This document shows, piece by piece, positions 21,999 to 30,110 of a stretch of DNA of 64,000 bases. The notes beneath the pieces were generated by a model. That model ran no database searches, was not told where the DNA came from, and saw nothing but the letters and a program-made list of their open reading frames with translations. The position numbers and the translations under genes were made by a program. This DNA is from JASLDZ01 sp965199975 (GTDB lineage: Bacteria > Pseudomonadota > Alphaproteobacteria > Caulobacterales > Caulobacteraceae), in contig OZ241340.1 of NCBI GenBank assembly GCA_965199975.1, positions 1,550,001 through 1,614,000 on the forward strand, in the 5' to 3' direction. Within the stretch, counting starts at the first letter, position 1; every line of letters begins with the position of its first letter.

Positions 21999-22133
21999 TC
22001 AGGCCGAGAGCTTCTTGCGGCCCTTGGCGCGGCGACGTGCAATGACCTTCTGGCCGTTCTTGGTGGACATGCGCAAACGGAACCCGTGGCGGCGCTTGCG
22101 CACGAGTCGGCTCGGCTGATAGGTGCGCTTCAC
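21999..22133 (-). CDS. rpmH: 50S ribosomal protein L34
   Basis: 44 residues starting (GTG) KRTYQPSRLVRKRRHGF and ending RRRAKGRKKLSA, the complete L34 sequence pattern, very basic and of standard length. The start is GTG with GGAG about 9 bases upstream. It heads the rpmH-rnpA-engB operon and has a recognisable sigma70 promoter just upstream. Confidence 0.97.
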   Translation of the reverse strand: MKRTYQPSRLVRKRRHGFRLRMSTKNGQKVIARRRAKGRKKLSA

Positions 22134-22176
22134 GGGGTCGGGCTCCGGCGGCTCGGGCGGCTAAAACAGAGCGCGC

Positions 22177-22956
22177 GTGGATAGGGGAAGCACCTCCGAC
22201 TGTCAACGCGCGGCCACCGCCGCGCCGGCCGCTCGGGACTCCGCCCGGCGGCCGAAGTGGCTCTACATCCTGCCGCTGGTGGGGCTGGCGGCGCTGGTCG
22301 CAGCGGTCGCTCTCTCCGGCGCATGGCGCTGGCTGTCGCTGGACGCCCTGCGCGACCGGCGCGCCGCGCTCACCGCCTACGTCCATCTCCACCCGGTGCT
22401 GAGCCTGGAGCTGTACGCCGCGGCCTACATGGCGGTGGTGGCGCTCTCCCTGCCCGGTGCGCTGATCATGAGCCTGGCGGGCGGCTACCTGTTCGGGGCC
22501 TGGATGGGGACGGGCGCTGCGCTCGTGGGCGAAACCGCCGGCGCGGTCATCATGTACGGCGCGGCGCGCACGGCGCTGGGAGTCTGGATTTCCGCGCACC
22601 TGAGCAAGGGCGTGGTCGGCAAGGCCACCGAGGCGGTGCGTAGGAACGCGATCTCGTCGTTGCTGGCGCTGCGGCTGATGCCGGGGCTGCCGTTCGGGCT
22701 GGTGAACCTGGCGGCCGGCCTCGCCCGCGTGTCCTTCGTCACCTACCTGTGGACCACCGTGGTCGGCATCGCCCCCTCCACCTTCATCTACTGTTCCGTG
22801 GGCTCGGGGCTCGGCCGCGCCTTCACGCGCACGGGCGCGGTCAAGCTGCATGAGCTGATCACGCCGGACGTATGGCTGCCGCTGGCCGCGCTTGGGGCGC
22901 TGGGGCTCGTGCCGCTCGCCTACAAGGCGTGGCGCCGCCAGGGTGTGCGGCCGTGA
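22177..22956 (+). CDS. TVP38/TMEM64 (DedA-like SNARE-associated) membrane protein
   Basis: 259 aa with about six membrane segments. Family landmarks are AYMAVVALSLPGALIMSLAGGYLFG, GETAGAVIMYGAART, and the RLMPGLPFGLVNLAAGLARVSFVTYLWTT segment that forms the VTT/DedA half-channel. VGIAPSTFIYCSVGSGLG follows. Relatives act as phospholipid scramblases or undecaprenyl-phosphate or lipid transporters; the substrate is not known here. The only start available is GTG at 22177, next to the rpmH -10 box, so the true start or promoter arrangement is uncertain. The stop overlaps the histidine kinase GTG (GTGA). Confidence 0.88.
   Translation: MDRGSTSDCQRAATAAPAARDSARRPKWLYILPLVGLAALVAAVALSGAWRWLSLDALRDRRAALTAYVHLHPVLSLELYAAAYMAVVALSLPGALIMSLAGGYLFGAWMGTGAALVGETAGAVIMYGAARTALGVWISAHLSKGVVGKATEAVRRNAISSLLALRLMPGLPFGLVNLAAGLARVSFVTYLWTTVVGIAPSTFIYCSVGSGLGRAFTRTGAVKLHELITPDVWLPLAALGALGLVPLAYKAWRRQGVRP
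22178..22206 (-). promoter_or_regulatory. Sigma70-type promoter for rpmH-rnpA-engB
   Basis: On the minus strand: TTGACA, a 17-bp spacer, then TATCCA, located 45-73 bp upstream of the rpmH GTG. A perfect -35, the ideal spacer and a fair -10. It overlaps the first codons of the divergent TVP38-type gene. Confidence 0.65.
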
Positions 22957-24410
22957 CCGCGCCCGCCGCCGCCCCGGCGCCTCGCCTGGCCGTCGCGCGG
23001 CGATGGGCCGGGAGGGCGCGCGCCGCCGCCTGGCCGGGCAAGCTGTCCGTGCGCCTGCTGGTGTTGACCGCCCTGTTCGTCATGGTCGCCGCTCTGCTGG
23101 TGATCGCGCCTTCGCTCGCCGCCTTCGAGGAGTCGTGGTTCACCGAGCGGCTGCAGCGCGCGGAAGTGGCCTCTGTGGCGGCCGAGCTCGTGCCTGGCGG
23201 CGCGCCCTCGCGCCGGGTCACCGACGAGCTGCTCAAGGGCGCGGGCGTGATGAGCGTATCGGTGCAGCGCGAGGGCGTGCGTCGCCTGCTGCTCGCGCCG
23301 CCGCGGCTGCCGCGCACGCCGCAGGTGATCGACCTGCGCCACCAGGACGGGGTGAGCTGGCTCCTGGCCCCGTTCGCCACCCTGGCTCCGGGGCCGCCGC
23401 GGGTGCTGCGGGTCCTGGGCCGGCCCGCCTTCCGTGGCGGCGACTTCGTGGAGGTTGTGGCGCCCGAAGCTCCGCTGCGAGCTGCGCTGCGCACCTTCCT
23501 GGCGCGGCTGCTGCTCACCGCCCTGTTCATCTCCGCCTTTGCGGGCCTCTTGGTCTACCTCGTGCTCAACGCCGTGCTGGTCGCGCCCATGCAGCGGCTG
23601 ACCTCCGCCATGGAACGTTTCCGCGCCCGCCCCGACGACCCGGCCGCGCGCGTCGCCGTCAGCCGCCGGCGCGACGAGGTGGGGCGCGCCGAGGCCGAGC
23701 TGGCGCGGATGCAGCAGGACCTCGTGCTGGCCCTGCAGTCGCGCGCGAGATTGGCGGCGCTGGGGGAGGCGGTGGCCAAGATCAACCACGACCTGCGCAA
23801 TATGCTGAGCTCGGCGCGCATGGCCTCGGACCGCCTGGCGGGTTCGGCCGATCCGGCGGTGGCCAGCGCCCTGCCGCGGCTGGAGCGCGCGCTCGACCGG
23901 GCGCAGAAGCTCGCGGAAGGCGTGCTCGCCTACGGGCGGACCTCGGAGCCCGCGCCCGAGCGCCGTCGCCTGTCCTTCGCCGAAGCCGTGCAGGCCGCCG
24001 CCGACGATGCGGGTCTGGCGTCGGGCGCGGTGCGCCTGCGCATCGAGGCGCGCCCCGGGCTGGAGGTCGACGCCGACCCCGACCAGCTGCACCGCATCCT
24101 GGTCAACCTCCTGCGCAACGCCCGTCAGGCCATCGAGGCCGCGGGCCGGGCCACGGGCGAGGTGGCGGTGAGCGCGCAGGGCGCGGCGAACGGCTTGCAG
24201 GCCGAGATCGCCGACGACGGCCCGGGCCTCCCCGCCCGCGCCCGCGAGCATCTGTTCCAGGCCTTCGCCGCCGGCAGCCCCGGCGGCGTGGGGCTGGGCC
24301 TGGCCATCGCCCGCGAGTTAGCGCGCGCTCACGGCGGCGACCTCACCCTCGCGCGCTCCGGCTCAGACGGAGCCGCCTTCCGCCTGACGCTGCCAACCAC
24401 CTCCGCTTGA
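22953..24410 (+). CDS. Membrane sensor histidine kinase (orphan)
   Basis: 485 aa. TM1 is at about 30-55, a ~150-residue periplasmic sensor follows, then TM2 near 195-215, a HAMP-like linker (VLVAPMQRLTSAMERF) and the kinase core. The H-box is AKINHDLRNMLSSARMAS with the phosphorylated His. The N-box is LHRILVNLLRNARQAIEA, G1 is EIADDGPGLP and G2 is PGGVGLGLAIARE. The DHxHxLRN-type H-box places it with NtrB/HWE-unlike classical kinases. The GTG start overlaps the stop of the TVP38-type gene. No response regulator is next to it; the gene ends facing the GH31 gene tail. The signal is unknown; co-translation with a lipid-transport-type protein hints at envelope sensing. Confidence 0.88.
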   Translation: MTAPAAAPAPRLAVARRWAGRARAAAWPGKLSVRLLVLTALFVMVAALLVIAPSLAAFEESWFTERLQRAEVASVAAELVPGGAPSRRVTDELLKGAGVMSVSVQREGVRRLLLAPPRLPRTPQVIDLRHQDGVSWLLAPFATLAPGPPRVLRVLGRPAFRGGDFVEVVAPEAPLRAALRTFLARLLLTALFISAFAGLLVYLVLNAVLVAPMQRLTSAMERFRARPDDPAARVAVSRRRDEVGRAEAELARMQQDLVLALQSRARLAALGEAVAKINHDLRNMLSSARMASDRLAGSADPAVASALPRLERALDRAQKLAEGVLAYGRTSEPAPERRRLSFAEAVQAAADDAGLASGAVRLRIEARPGLEVDADPDQLHRILVNLLRNARQAIEAAGRATGEVAVSAQGAANGLQAEIADDGPGLPARAREHLFQAFAAGSPGGVGLGLAIARELARAHGGDLTLARSGSDGAAFRLTLPTTSA

Positions 24411-24449
24411 CGCCCCATGGGTCGGCCGCCTCGGCGCGGCGGCGGCGCG

Positions 24450-26516
24450 CTACGCGCGAACGCGCGTGAAGAAGGGGGGGCGGTGGGGCGGCGCGTCGAC
24501 CTCCACGATGCGGCCGCCGTCAAACGCCTCGTCTGTCCAGCCGTCGCGCCATTGGGCGCTGGCGGGGAGGGTGACGGCGCGGGTGGTGCGTCCCGGTTCG
24601 ACGACCGGCGCCACGAGCACGTCGCGGCCGAGCAGGAAGTCGTCGCGGTCGACCCAGCTGTCCGGGTCGTCGGGGAAGTCGAAGAACAGCGGGCGCACGG
24701 CCGGGGTGTAGTTCTCGCGGTATTCGGCCAGCGCCTCGGCGATCGTCGGCAGCAGGCGCTCGCGCAGGGCGAAGAGGGCGCGCACCTCGTCCATGGCGTC
24801 GGGATACATCCAGGGCTCGGTGGTGGTCTCGCCATCGTTCCAGGAGTGGACGGAGAAGCGCGGCATGAAAACGCCAAAGCCGATCCAGCGCAGCAGCAGC
24901 TCCCGGTCGGGCGGCGGCCCGGCGAAGCCGCCGATGTCGTGGCCGATGTTGGAGACGCCGCTCAACGCCAGGCTCAGCCCCATGCGGATGTTCCACTTCA
25001 GCGTGGCCCACGAAGTGGCGTTGTCGCCCGACCAGGTCTGGACGTAGCGCTGCATGCCGGCGAAGCCTGCGCGGCTGACGAGGAAGGGCGTGGCGTTCGG
25101 CGCGTGGGCGAGCTGCGCCTGGCGCGATGCGCGCAGCATGAGCAGCGTCTGCAAGGGCTTCATCTCGTGGGCGGGGAAGGGCTGGCCGAAGCCGTGGGCC
25201 TGGGCCTGAGGGTCGGCGATCTCGAACTCGTTGTTGTCGTTCCAAGTCGAGGCGATGCCCAGATCGAGCAGTTGCTCGGTGACGTTGCGCCTCCACCAGG
25301 CCGCGGCGGCGGGATTTGTAAAGTCGACGTAGGCGCCCACCCCGTCCCAGAACTGCACCTGCGAGGGCGTGCCCTCGAGGGTGCGGATTAGGAGGCCTTC
25401 GCGTTCGGCCGTCTCGAACTGCGGGTGGCCATGGAGCAGGGCGGGCTTGATGTTGGCGACAAGCTCCACACCCGCCGCGCGGTAGCTGTCGACGAAGGCG
25501 CGGGGATCGGGGAACTTGTCGCGGTTCCAGTTGAACACGTAGCGACCGGCGCCGATGGAGGTGTAGCCGGAGGAGAGGTGGAAGGAGCCGCAGGGCAGGG
25601 CGTGTTCGGCCAGCCGCTGCAGGAACACACCCATCTGCGTCTGGGCGTTGGGCGCGTCTGTGTAGCTCATGGTCGAGCCGGAGTAGCCCAGCGCCCAGTC
25701 GGGCGTGGCCGCGGGGCAGCCGGTCATCCAGGTGAAGCGGCGCGTCACCTGCGCCAAGTCGGGGCCGGCGATGACGTAAAGGTCGAGGTCTCCGTGCTCG
25801 GCTTGGAAGTAGCGGTAGAACCCGTGGTAGTGGCTGCGCTCGCAGCCCAGATCGAAGGTGCAGTCCGAGAGCGTGTCGTAGAACAGACCGACGCTGACAC
25901 CGGTGGCCGGACGCCGCACGATCATGAAGGGCATGTGCTTGTAGAGCGGGTCGGAGGTGCGCGCGTCGTAGCCCAGCGCATCGCGGTTGTTCATTCGCAG
26001 GCGCCGGCCGGTGTGGTCCAGCCCGCCAGACTTCTCGCCCAGGCCGAACACCTGCTCGCCCTCGGCGCGCTGAGTGTAATGGCGCACCGTCCCGTCCCAC
26101 CAGCCGAAGTCGTAGGCCTGGGTGCGCCGATCGTGCAGCACGCCCTCCCAGCCGGCGGCGGTGCGCATCGACCAGGAACAGCGCAGGTTCATCAGGCCGA
26201 TGGAGAGGCGCAGCCGCTCCGTGGTGATCTCCAGCCGCTCCGGATCGGCGGTGACGACTTCGAACGGCGGGCAGGCGAAGGCGGACGTGTCCAGCCGGTC
26301 GCGGCCCTCGTCGGGCACGTCGTCCAGCCCGGGAGCGACCGTCCAAGTGCGCGGATGGCGCCAGCGGCCGTCGGGCAGGACGGCCAGGCGGATGATGTCC
26401 GCCTCGAGCACGAAGATGTGGGCCACCGCGCCTATGTCGCTCTCCAGGGTGAGATGCGCGCCGTGGGTGTGGGCGAGGTGGAAGCATGGCGGCGCCTCCA
26501 GTGTGGCGCGTCGCAT
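24450..26516 (-). CDS. Glycoside hydrolase family 31 (alpha-glucosidase/alpha-xylosidase type)
   Basis: 688 aa without a signal peptide. GH31 landmarks: the catalytic nucleophile Asp427 in STWNDNNEFEI, the acid/base Asp498 in TWSGDNATSW, and substrate-site segments GLGEKSGGLDHTGRRLRMNN, PFMIVRRP and ANIKPALLHGHP. It should release terminal alpha-linked sugars in the cytoplasm. The substrate is unproven; its operon with a hexuronate-type MFS transporter and GntR regulator suggests an alpha-glycoside of a uronate-containing oligosaccharide. The ATG shares one base with the transporter stop (TGATG), fixing the start and showing coupling. It is the last gene of the gntR-MFS-GH31 operon. Confidence 0.92.
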   Translation of the reverse strand: MRRATLEAPPCFHLAHTHGAHLTLESDIGAVAHIFVLEADIIRLAVLPDGRWRHPRTWTVAPGLDDVPDEGRDRLDTSAFACPPFEVVTADPERLEITTERLRLSIGLMNLRCSWSMRTAAGWEGVLHDRRTQAYDFGWWDGTVRHYTQRAEGEQVFGLGEKSGGLDHTGRRLRMNNRDALGYDARTSDPLYKHMPFMIVRRPATGVSVGLFYDTLSDCTFDLGCERSHYHGFYRYFQAEHGDLDLYVIAGPDLAQVTRRFTWMTGCPAATPDWALGYSGSTMSYTDAPNAQTQMGVFLQRLAEHALPCGSFHLSSGYTSIGAGRYVFNWNRDKFPDPRAFVDSYRAAGVELVANIKPALLHGHPQFETAEREGLLIRTLEGTPSQVQFWDGVGAYVDFTNPAAAAWWRRNVTEQLLDLGIASTWNDNNEFEIADPQAQAHGFGQPFPAHEMKPLQTLLMLRASRQAQLAHAPNATPFLVSRAGFAGMQRYVQTWSGDNATSWATLKWNIRMGLSLALSGVSNIGHDIGGFAGPPPDRELLLRWIGFGVFMPRFSVHSWNDGETTTEPWMYPDAMDEVRALFALRERLLPTIAEALAEYRENYTPAVRPLFFDFPDDPDSWVDRDDFLLGRDVLVAPVVEPGRTTRAVTLPASAQWRDGWTDEAFDGGRIVEVDAPPHRPPFFTRVRA

Positions 26517-27736
26517 CAGGCGGGCTCGGGCTGCTCGGGGCGCACCCCGCGGAGGAGGGCGATCGAGACGACGAGCCCCAGAATGTCGAACACCGCCAGG
26601 CATCCGAACAGCGGCCCATAGCCGGTGCGTCCCACCAGCTGGCCGATCATCAGCGAAAACAGCAGGCCGCCGACCCAGCCCGCCGCACCCACCCAGCCGT
26701 TGGCGGTGGCGAGCCGCGCCGGCGCGAAGAGGTCGGCGCTCAGCGTGTTGATGCTGACCGAGACGATCTGGTGCGCCAGCCCGCCGACGCAGAGCAGCGC
26801 CAGCGCCCAGCCGGGCCGCCCGGCCAGAGCCACGCAGCCCGGCGCGATCATCAGCACCGCGCCGAGCCCCTGCGCGAACAGCCGCGAGGGGATCAACTCC
26901 ATCCGGAAGGTCCGGATCAAGATCGGCGAGATGTAGCCGCCCAGGAGGCTGCCGATGTCGGCCGCCAGGAAGGGGGCCCAGGCGAACAGGGCTATGGCCT
27001 TGAGATCCCAACCGCGCTCGTCGGCGAGATACAGCGGCACCCAGAAGTTGAAGGTCTGCCAGGCGGGCTCGGCCAGGAAGCGGGGGATGGCCAGCGCCCA
27101 GAAGCGCCGCGTGCGCAGGATCGGCCCAAGGGGCGCCTTCTGGGCCTGCGGCTGCGCGTCCGTCGGCGAACGGTAGACGAGCCACCACAACGCCGCCCAG
27201 GCCAGCCCCAGCACCCCGATCGCCACGAAGGGCGCCTGCCAGCCGAAGCGCAGCGCCAGCACCACCGTCAGTGGCGGAGCCAGCATGGCGCCGAAGGAGG
27301 TGCCCACGTTGAGCCAGCCCACCGCCGGCGCCCGCGCCGGGCCGCGGAACCACTCGCCGATCACCTTGACGCCGGCGGGGATGGCCACCGCTTCGCTCGC
27401 GCCCAGCAAGCCGCGCACAGCCATCAGTCCGCGCCAGCCGCCGACGCCGGCGTGCATGAGGCTCGCCACCGACCAGAGGGCGGCGAAGATGGCGAAGCCC
27501 GCGCGCACGCCGATGGCGTCGATGACGCGCCCGCACACCGGCTGCATCACCGTGTAGGCCAGTTGAAAGGCGCCGATGACGTAGGAGTACTCCTTGGCGC
27601 CGAAGCGCATCGTGTGCTCCAGCCGCGGGGCCAGCACGGCCAACGAGTTGCGCGACAGGTAGTTGATCACCGCGCCCAGCACGACGAGCGCCACCAGCCC
27701 CCAGCGCCAGCCGGGACGCGCCCAGACGGTGGTCAC
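26516..27736 (-). CDS. MFS transporter, hexuronate (ExuT-like) family
   Basis: 406 aa, 12 predicted helices. GLVALVVLGAVINYLSRNSLAVLAPRL at the N-terminus is the anion:cation-symporter/hexuronate-transporter opening (NYLDR-type motif). GRVIDAIGVRAGF follows at the 2-3 loop, then EAVAIPAGVKVIGEWF and LGGYISPILIRT. Such proteins import glucuronate or galacturonate with protons. The GTG start lies 2 bp after the regulator stop, and its stop overlaps the GH31 start, so regulator, transporter and glycosidase form one transcript. Import of an oligosaccharide is possible because the glycosidase is cytoplasmic. Confidence 0.88.
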   Translation of the reverse strand: MTTVWARPGWRWGLVALVVLGAVINYLSRNSLAVLAPRLEHTMRFGAKEYSYVIGAFQLAYTVMQPVCGRVIDAIGVRAGFAIFAALWSVASLMHAGVGGWRGLMAVRGLLGASEAVAIPAGVKVIGEWFRGPARAPAVGWLNVGTSFGAMLAPPLTVVLALRFGWQAPFVAIGVLGLAWAALWWLVYRSPTDAQPQAQKAPLGPILRTRRFWALAIPRFLAEPAWQTFNFWVPLYLADERGWDLKAIALFAWAPFLAADIGSLLGGYISPILIRTFRMELIPSRLFAQGLGAVLMIAPGCVALAGRPGWALALLCVGGLAHQIVSVSINTLSADLFAPARLATANGWVGAAGWVGGLLFSLMIGQLVGRTGYGPLFGCLAVFDILGLVVSIALLRGVRPEQPEPA

Positions 27737-27738
27737 CC

Positions 27739-28488
27739 TCAGGCGGCCCCGCGCTTGGCGTAGCGTTCGCGAAGCTCGGCCGACTCCCGCCGCGCCGCCT
27801 CCACAGCCTCGTGCTCGGTGGCCGCGAGCAGGCCGTCGATGACGCGGGAGAGGTGGTCGCGCATCAGCTGCCGCGCCGAGGCGCTGTCGCGCGCCCGCAG
27901 CGCCTGCAGGATACGACGATGCTCGTCGATGCGCGGCTGGCTGCCCGCTGAGCGGGCGCGCGCCAGCATCTCCAGGCAGAGCGGCGAGGTGTAGCGCAGG
28001 TCCCACAGTTCCTCGACCACCGCGCGCAAGGGGCTGTTGCGGGTGGCTTCGGCGATCAGGAGGTGAAAGCGGCGATCGGCCTTCTCGCCCTCGTCGCCCC
28101 GCAGATTCTCCTGCGCCATGTCCTTGAGCGCGATCTCGAGCTCCGCCAGCTGCTCGTCGGTGATGGCCAGCGCCGCCAGCGCCGCCACCTCCGGCTCCAC
28201 AGCTCGCCGCGCCTCCGTCAGCTCGAAGGCGCCGACGTCGAGGTCGCGGTCGGCGCCGTCGCCGGGCTGGACCTCGGCGACATAGACGCCCGAGCCTTGG
28301 CGGCTGGAGACGAAGCCCTGGATCTCCAGCGCGATGATCGCCTCGCGCAACGTGGGGCGGCTGACGCCCATGCTCTCGGCCAGGTCGCGCTCCGAGGGGA
28401 GGCGTTCGCCGGGGCCATGGTCGCCGCGCCGGATCGCCTCGGCGATCGACTGGGCCACCTGCTGGTAGAGTTTGGGCGTTGCGCTCAT
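27739..28488 (-). CDS. GntR-family (FadR subfamily) transcriptional regulator
   Basis: 249 aa. The N-terminal winged helix is LYQQVAQSIAEAIRRGDHGPGERLPSERDLAESMGVSRPTLREA, followed by IQGFVSSRQGSGVYV. The C-terminal FCD helical domain has the metal/ligand-binding Asp and His residues (DRRFHLLIAEATRNSPL, EHRRILQALRARD). FadR-type members UxuR, ExuR and KdgR control uronate catabolism and respond to hexuronates or KDG-type intermediates. It lies first in the operon with the transporter and GH31 gene, next to uxuB. A recurring TGGTCAGGCC-like site lies upstream of its own start and of other island genes, so it probably governs the whole island. Confidence 0.92.
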   Translation of the reverse strand: MSATPKLYQQVAQSIAEAIRRGDHGPGERLPSERDLAESMGVSRPTLREAIIALEIQGFVSSRQGSGVYVAEVQPGDGADRDLDVGAFELTEARRAVEPEVAALAALAITDEQLAELEIALKDMAQENLRGDEGEKADRRFHLLIAEATRNSPLRAVVEELWDLRYTSPLCLEMLARARSAGSQPRIDEHRRILQALRARDSASARQLMRDHLSRVIDGLLAATEHEAVEAARRESAELRERYAKRGAA

Positions 28489-28541
28489 GGCGGGCTCCGG
28501 ATGACCGATGGTGCAGAGACGCGGCGCAGAAGGCAAGCGCC

Positions 28542-28550
28542 GGTCAGGCC
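28542..28550 (+). promoter_or_regulatory. Candidate island operator D1 (GGTCAGGCC) upstream of gntR
   Basis: One of two identical GGTCAGGCC copies, 54-62 bp upstream of the GntR gene start. The second copy is exactly 22 bp further, about two helical turns, which suits two dimers binding on one face. GntR/FadR-type consensus is TGGTC-N-GACCA, one base different. Confidence 0.45.
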
Positions 28551-28563
28551 GCACCTTGGTTTT

Positions 28564-28572
28564 GGTCAGGCC
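28564..28572 (+). promoter_or_regulatory. Candidate island operator D2 (TTGGTCAGGCC) upstream of gntR
   Basis: Second GGTCAGGCC copy in the gntR upstream region, overlapping the stop codon of the uxuB gene. Same motif as D1 and as the copy before the TonB receptor. Confidence 0.4.
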
Positions 28573-30020
28573 TGCTCAGCGCCGTCCGATGCCAGGCGTG
28601 CATAGGCCTCCGCGAAGGCGATGCGAAAGGCGGCTGTGGCGGCGAGCTCGGCGGGGAGGACCGCGGCCAAGCCCAGCCCCACGGCCGTCTGTGCGGCGGC
28701 ATCGCCACCCGCCGCGCGGGCCAGGGCGGCGAGAGGCTCGGCGCGAACGTCGGCGATGAGCGAGCCCTCGGCGGCGCGCCGCACGACCCAGCGCCACCAC
28801 GCCGCGAAGGGCAGTGCGAAGCCCGTCACGTCGGCGCCGGCCCGCAGCGCGTCGAGGCCGGCGGCGCCGATGCGGATGGGCAGCTTCTGCGAGCCGTCGG
28901 TGGCGATCTGCTCCAGCTGATGGCGCACCGCGGCGTTGCGGAAGCGCGCCAGAATGGTGTCGATGTACGCGGGCGCATCGAGCCCAGCCGGCGGTCGCAC
29001 GGTGGGCGACAGGTCGCGCCGCATCAAGCGCTCCACGGCCGAGGCGATGGCTGGGCGCGCCATGGCCTCGGCCACAGTCTCGCAGTCGGCGAGCAGCCCC
29101 AGGTAGGCCAAGGTGGAGTGCGCGCCGTTGAGCAGGCGCAGCTTGGCGCGCTCATAGCCGGCCACGTCGTCGGTTAGGATGACGCCCGCCGCCTCAAGCT
29201 CTGCGAGCGCCGGGTGATCGATGCGCCCGATCACCCATTGGGCGAAGGGTTCGCGCTGTACCGGCCACACATCGTCGAGCCCGAGGCTGTCGCGCACCCG
29301 CGTCCGCAGCGCCTCGTCGGTGGCGGGGGTGATGCTGTCCACCATGCTGTCGGGCGCGACGAGGTCGGCCTCAAGCGATGTTGCCAGCGCCACTTCACCG
29401 CGCGCCGTGGCGAAGCGCACGAGGCCCCGCTTCAGCTTGGCGCCGGCGCCCGGAAGATTGTCACAGCTGAGGAGCAGCGGGAAAGGGTCGCCGGCCGCCA
29501 GCCGCGCGCCGAGCGCCTCGACCAGCCAGCCGTAGACGGTGCGTGGAAGTCCCCCGCCGGCGAGATCGGCGGCGACATCGCGAAGCCGCAGATCGAGCCC
29601 GCCGTCTGCGTCGAGGTGGTAGCCCTTCTCGGTGACCGTCAGCGCGATCACGCGGGTGGAGATGGAGGCCAAGCGGGTGCGGACGGCGCCTGGCGTCTCA
29701 GGCGCCACCCACAACTCGCGTAGGGCGCCAATCACCTGCAGGGGGACATCTGCGCCGAGGCGCGCCAGCGTGTAGAGCCCGTCCTGCGGGCTCAGCGCGT
29801 CGCGCACGCCAGGGCTGTGCAGCGACACGCCGCAGACGCCCCAACGCAGGTCACCCGCCGCCAGCAGGCCTTCGTAGATCGGCGCTTGATGTGCGCGGAA
29901 GAAGGCGCCCGGGCCGAGGTGGACGACGCCGACCTCCACGGCCGCGATGTTGTAGGCTGGTCCTCGCGCGGCGACGCGGGGCAGGGTGGCGAGCGAGAGG
30001 CGGGGGCGGGAGGCGGTCAT
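28566..30020 (-). CDS. uxuB: Fructuronate reductase (mannitol dehydrogenase family)
   Basis: 484 aa. Interconverts fructuronate and D-mannonate with NAD(H). The family N-terminal Rossmann motif is VGVVHLGPGAFFRAHQAP. Later motifs are LSCDNLPGAGAKLKRGL, the DSMVDSITPATD region, and KLRLLNGAHSTLAYLG, which carries the catalytic Lys and His of polyol-specific long-chain dehydrogenases. The neighbours (uronate isomerase divergent, mannonate dehydratase, KDG kinase) fix the substrate as fructuronate rather than mannitol. Two starts are possible, ATG at 30020 or 30050; the shorter is given because homologues begin close to RLSLATLP. Confidence 0.9.
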   Translation of the reverse strand: MTASRPRLSLATLPRVAARGPAYNIAAVEVGVVHLGPGAFFRAHQAPIYEGLLAAGDLRWGVCGVSLHSPGVRDALSPQDGLYTLARLGADVPLQVIGALRELWVAPETPGAVRTRLASISTRVIALTVTEKGYHLDADGGLDLRLRDVAADLAGGGLPRTVYGWLVEALGARLAAGDPFPLLLSCDNLPGAGAKLKRGLVRFATARGEVALATSLEADLVAPDSMVDSITPATDEALRTRVRDSLGLDDVWPVQREPFAQWVIGRIDHPALAELEAAGVILTDDVAGYERAKLRLLNGAHSTLAYLGLLADCETVAEAMARPAIASAVERLMRRDLSPTVRPPAGLDAPAYIDTILARFRNAAVRHQLEQIATDGSQKLPIRIGAAGLDALRAGADVTGFALPFAAWWRWVVRRAAEGSLIADVRAEPLAALARAAGGDAAAQTAVGLGLAAVLPAELAATAAFRIAFAEAYARLASDGAEQA

Positions 30021-30063
30021 GGCGGCTGCAAGCGGCTGGCTCTCGGCCATCGACGGCGCCAAA

Positions 30064-30076
30064 GTGGACTGACCAC
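30064..30076. promoter_or_regulatory. Candidate island operator A (GTGGACTGACCAC) between uxuB and uxaC
   Basis: Near-perfect 13-bp palindrome (one mismatch) in the 60-90 bp divergent gap. On the minus strand it reads TGGTCAGTCCA, matching the TGGTCAGGCC motif found at the other island promoters. Confidence 0.5.
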
Positions 30077-30110
30077 CTTGCTTCGTCCATCCGCCTGCGA
30101 GCCCCGCCCC

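Noticed and set aside
22920..24251. 443-codon minus-strand frame opposite the histidine kinase
   Set aside because: Shadow; the kinase boxes on the plus strand are all intact.
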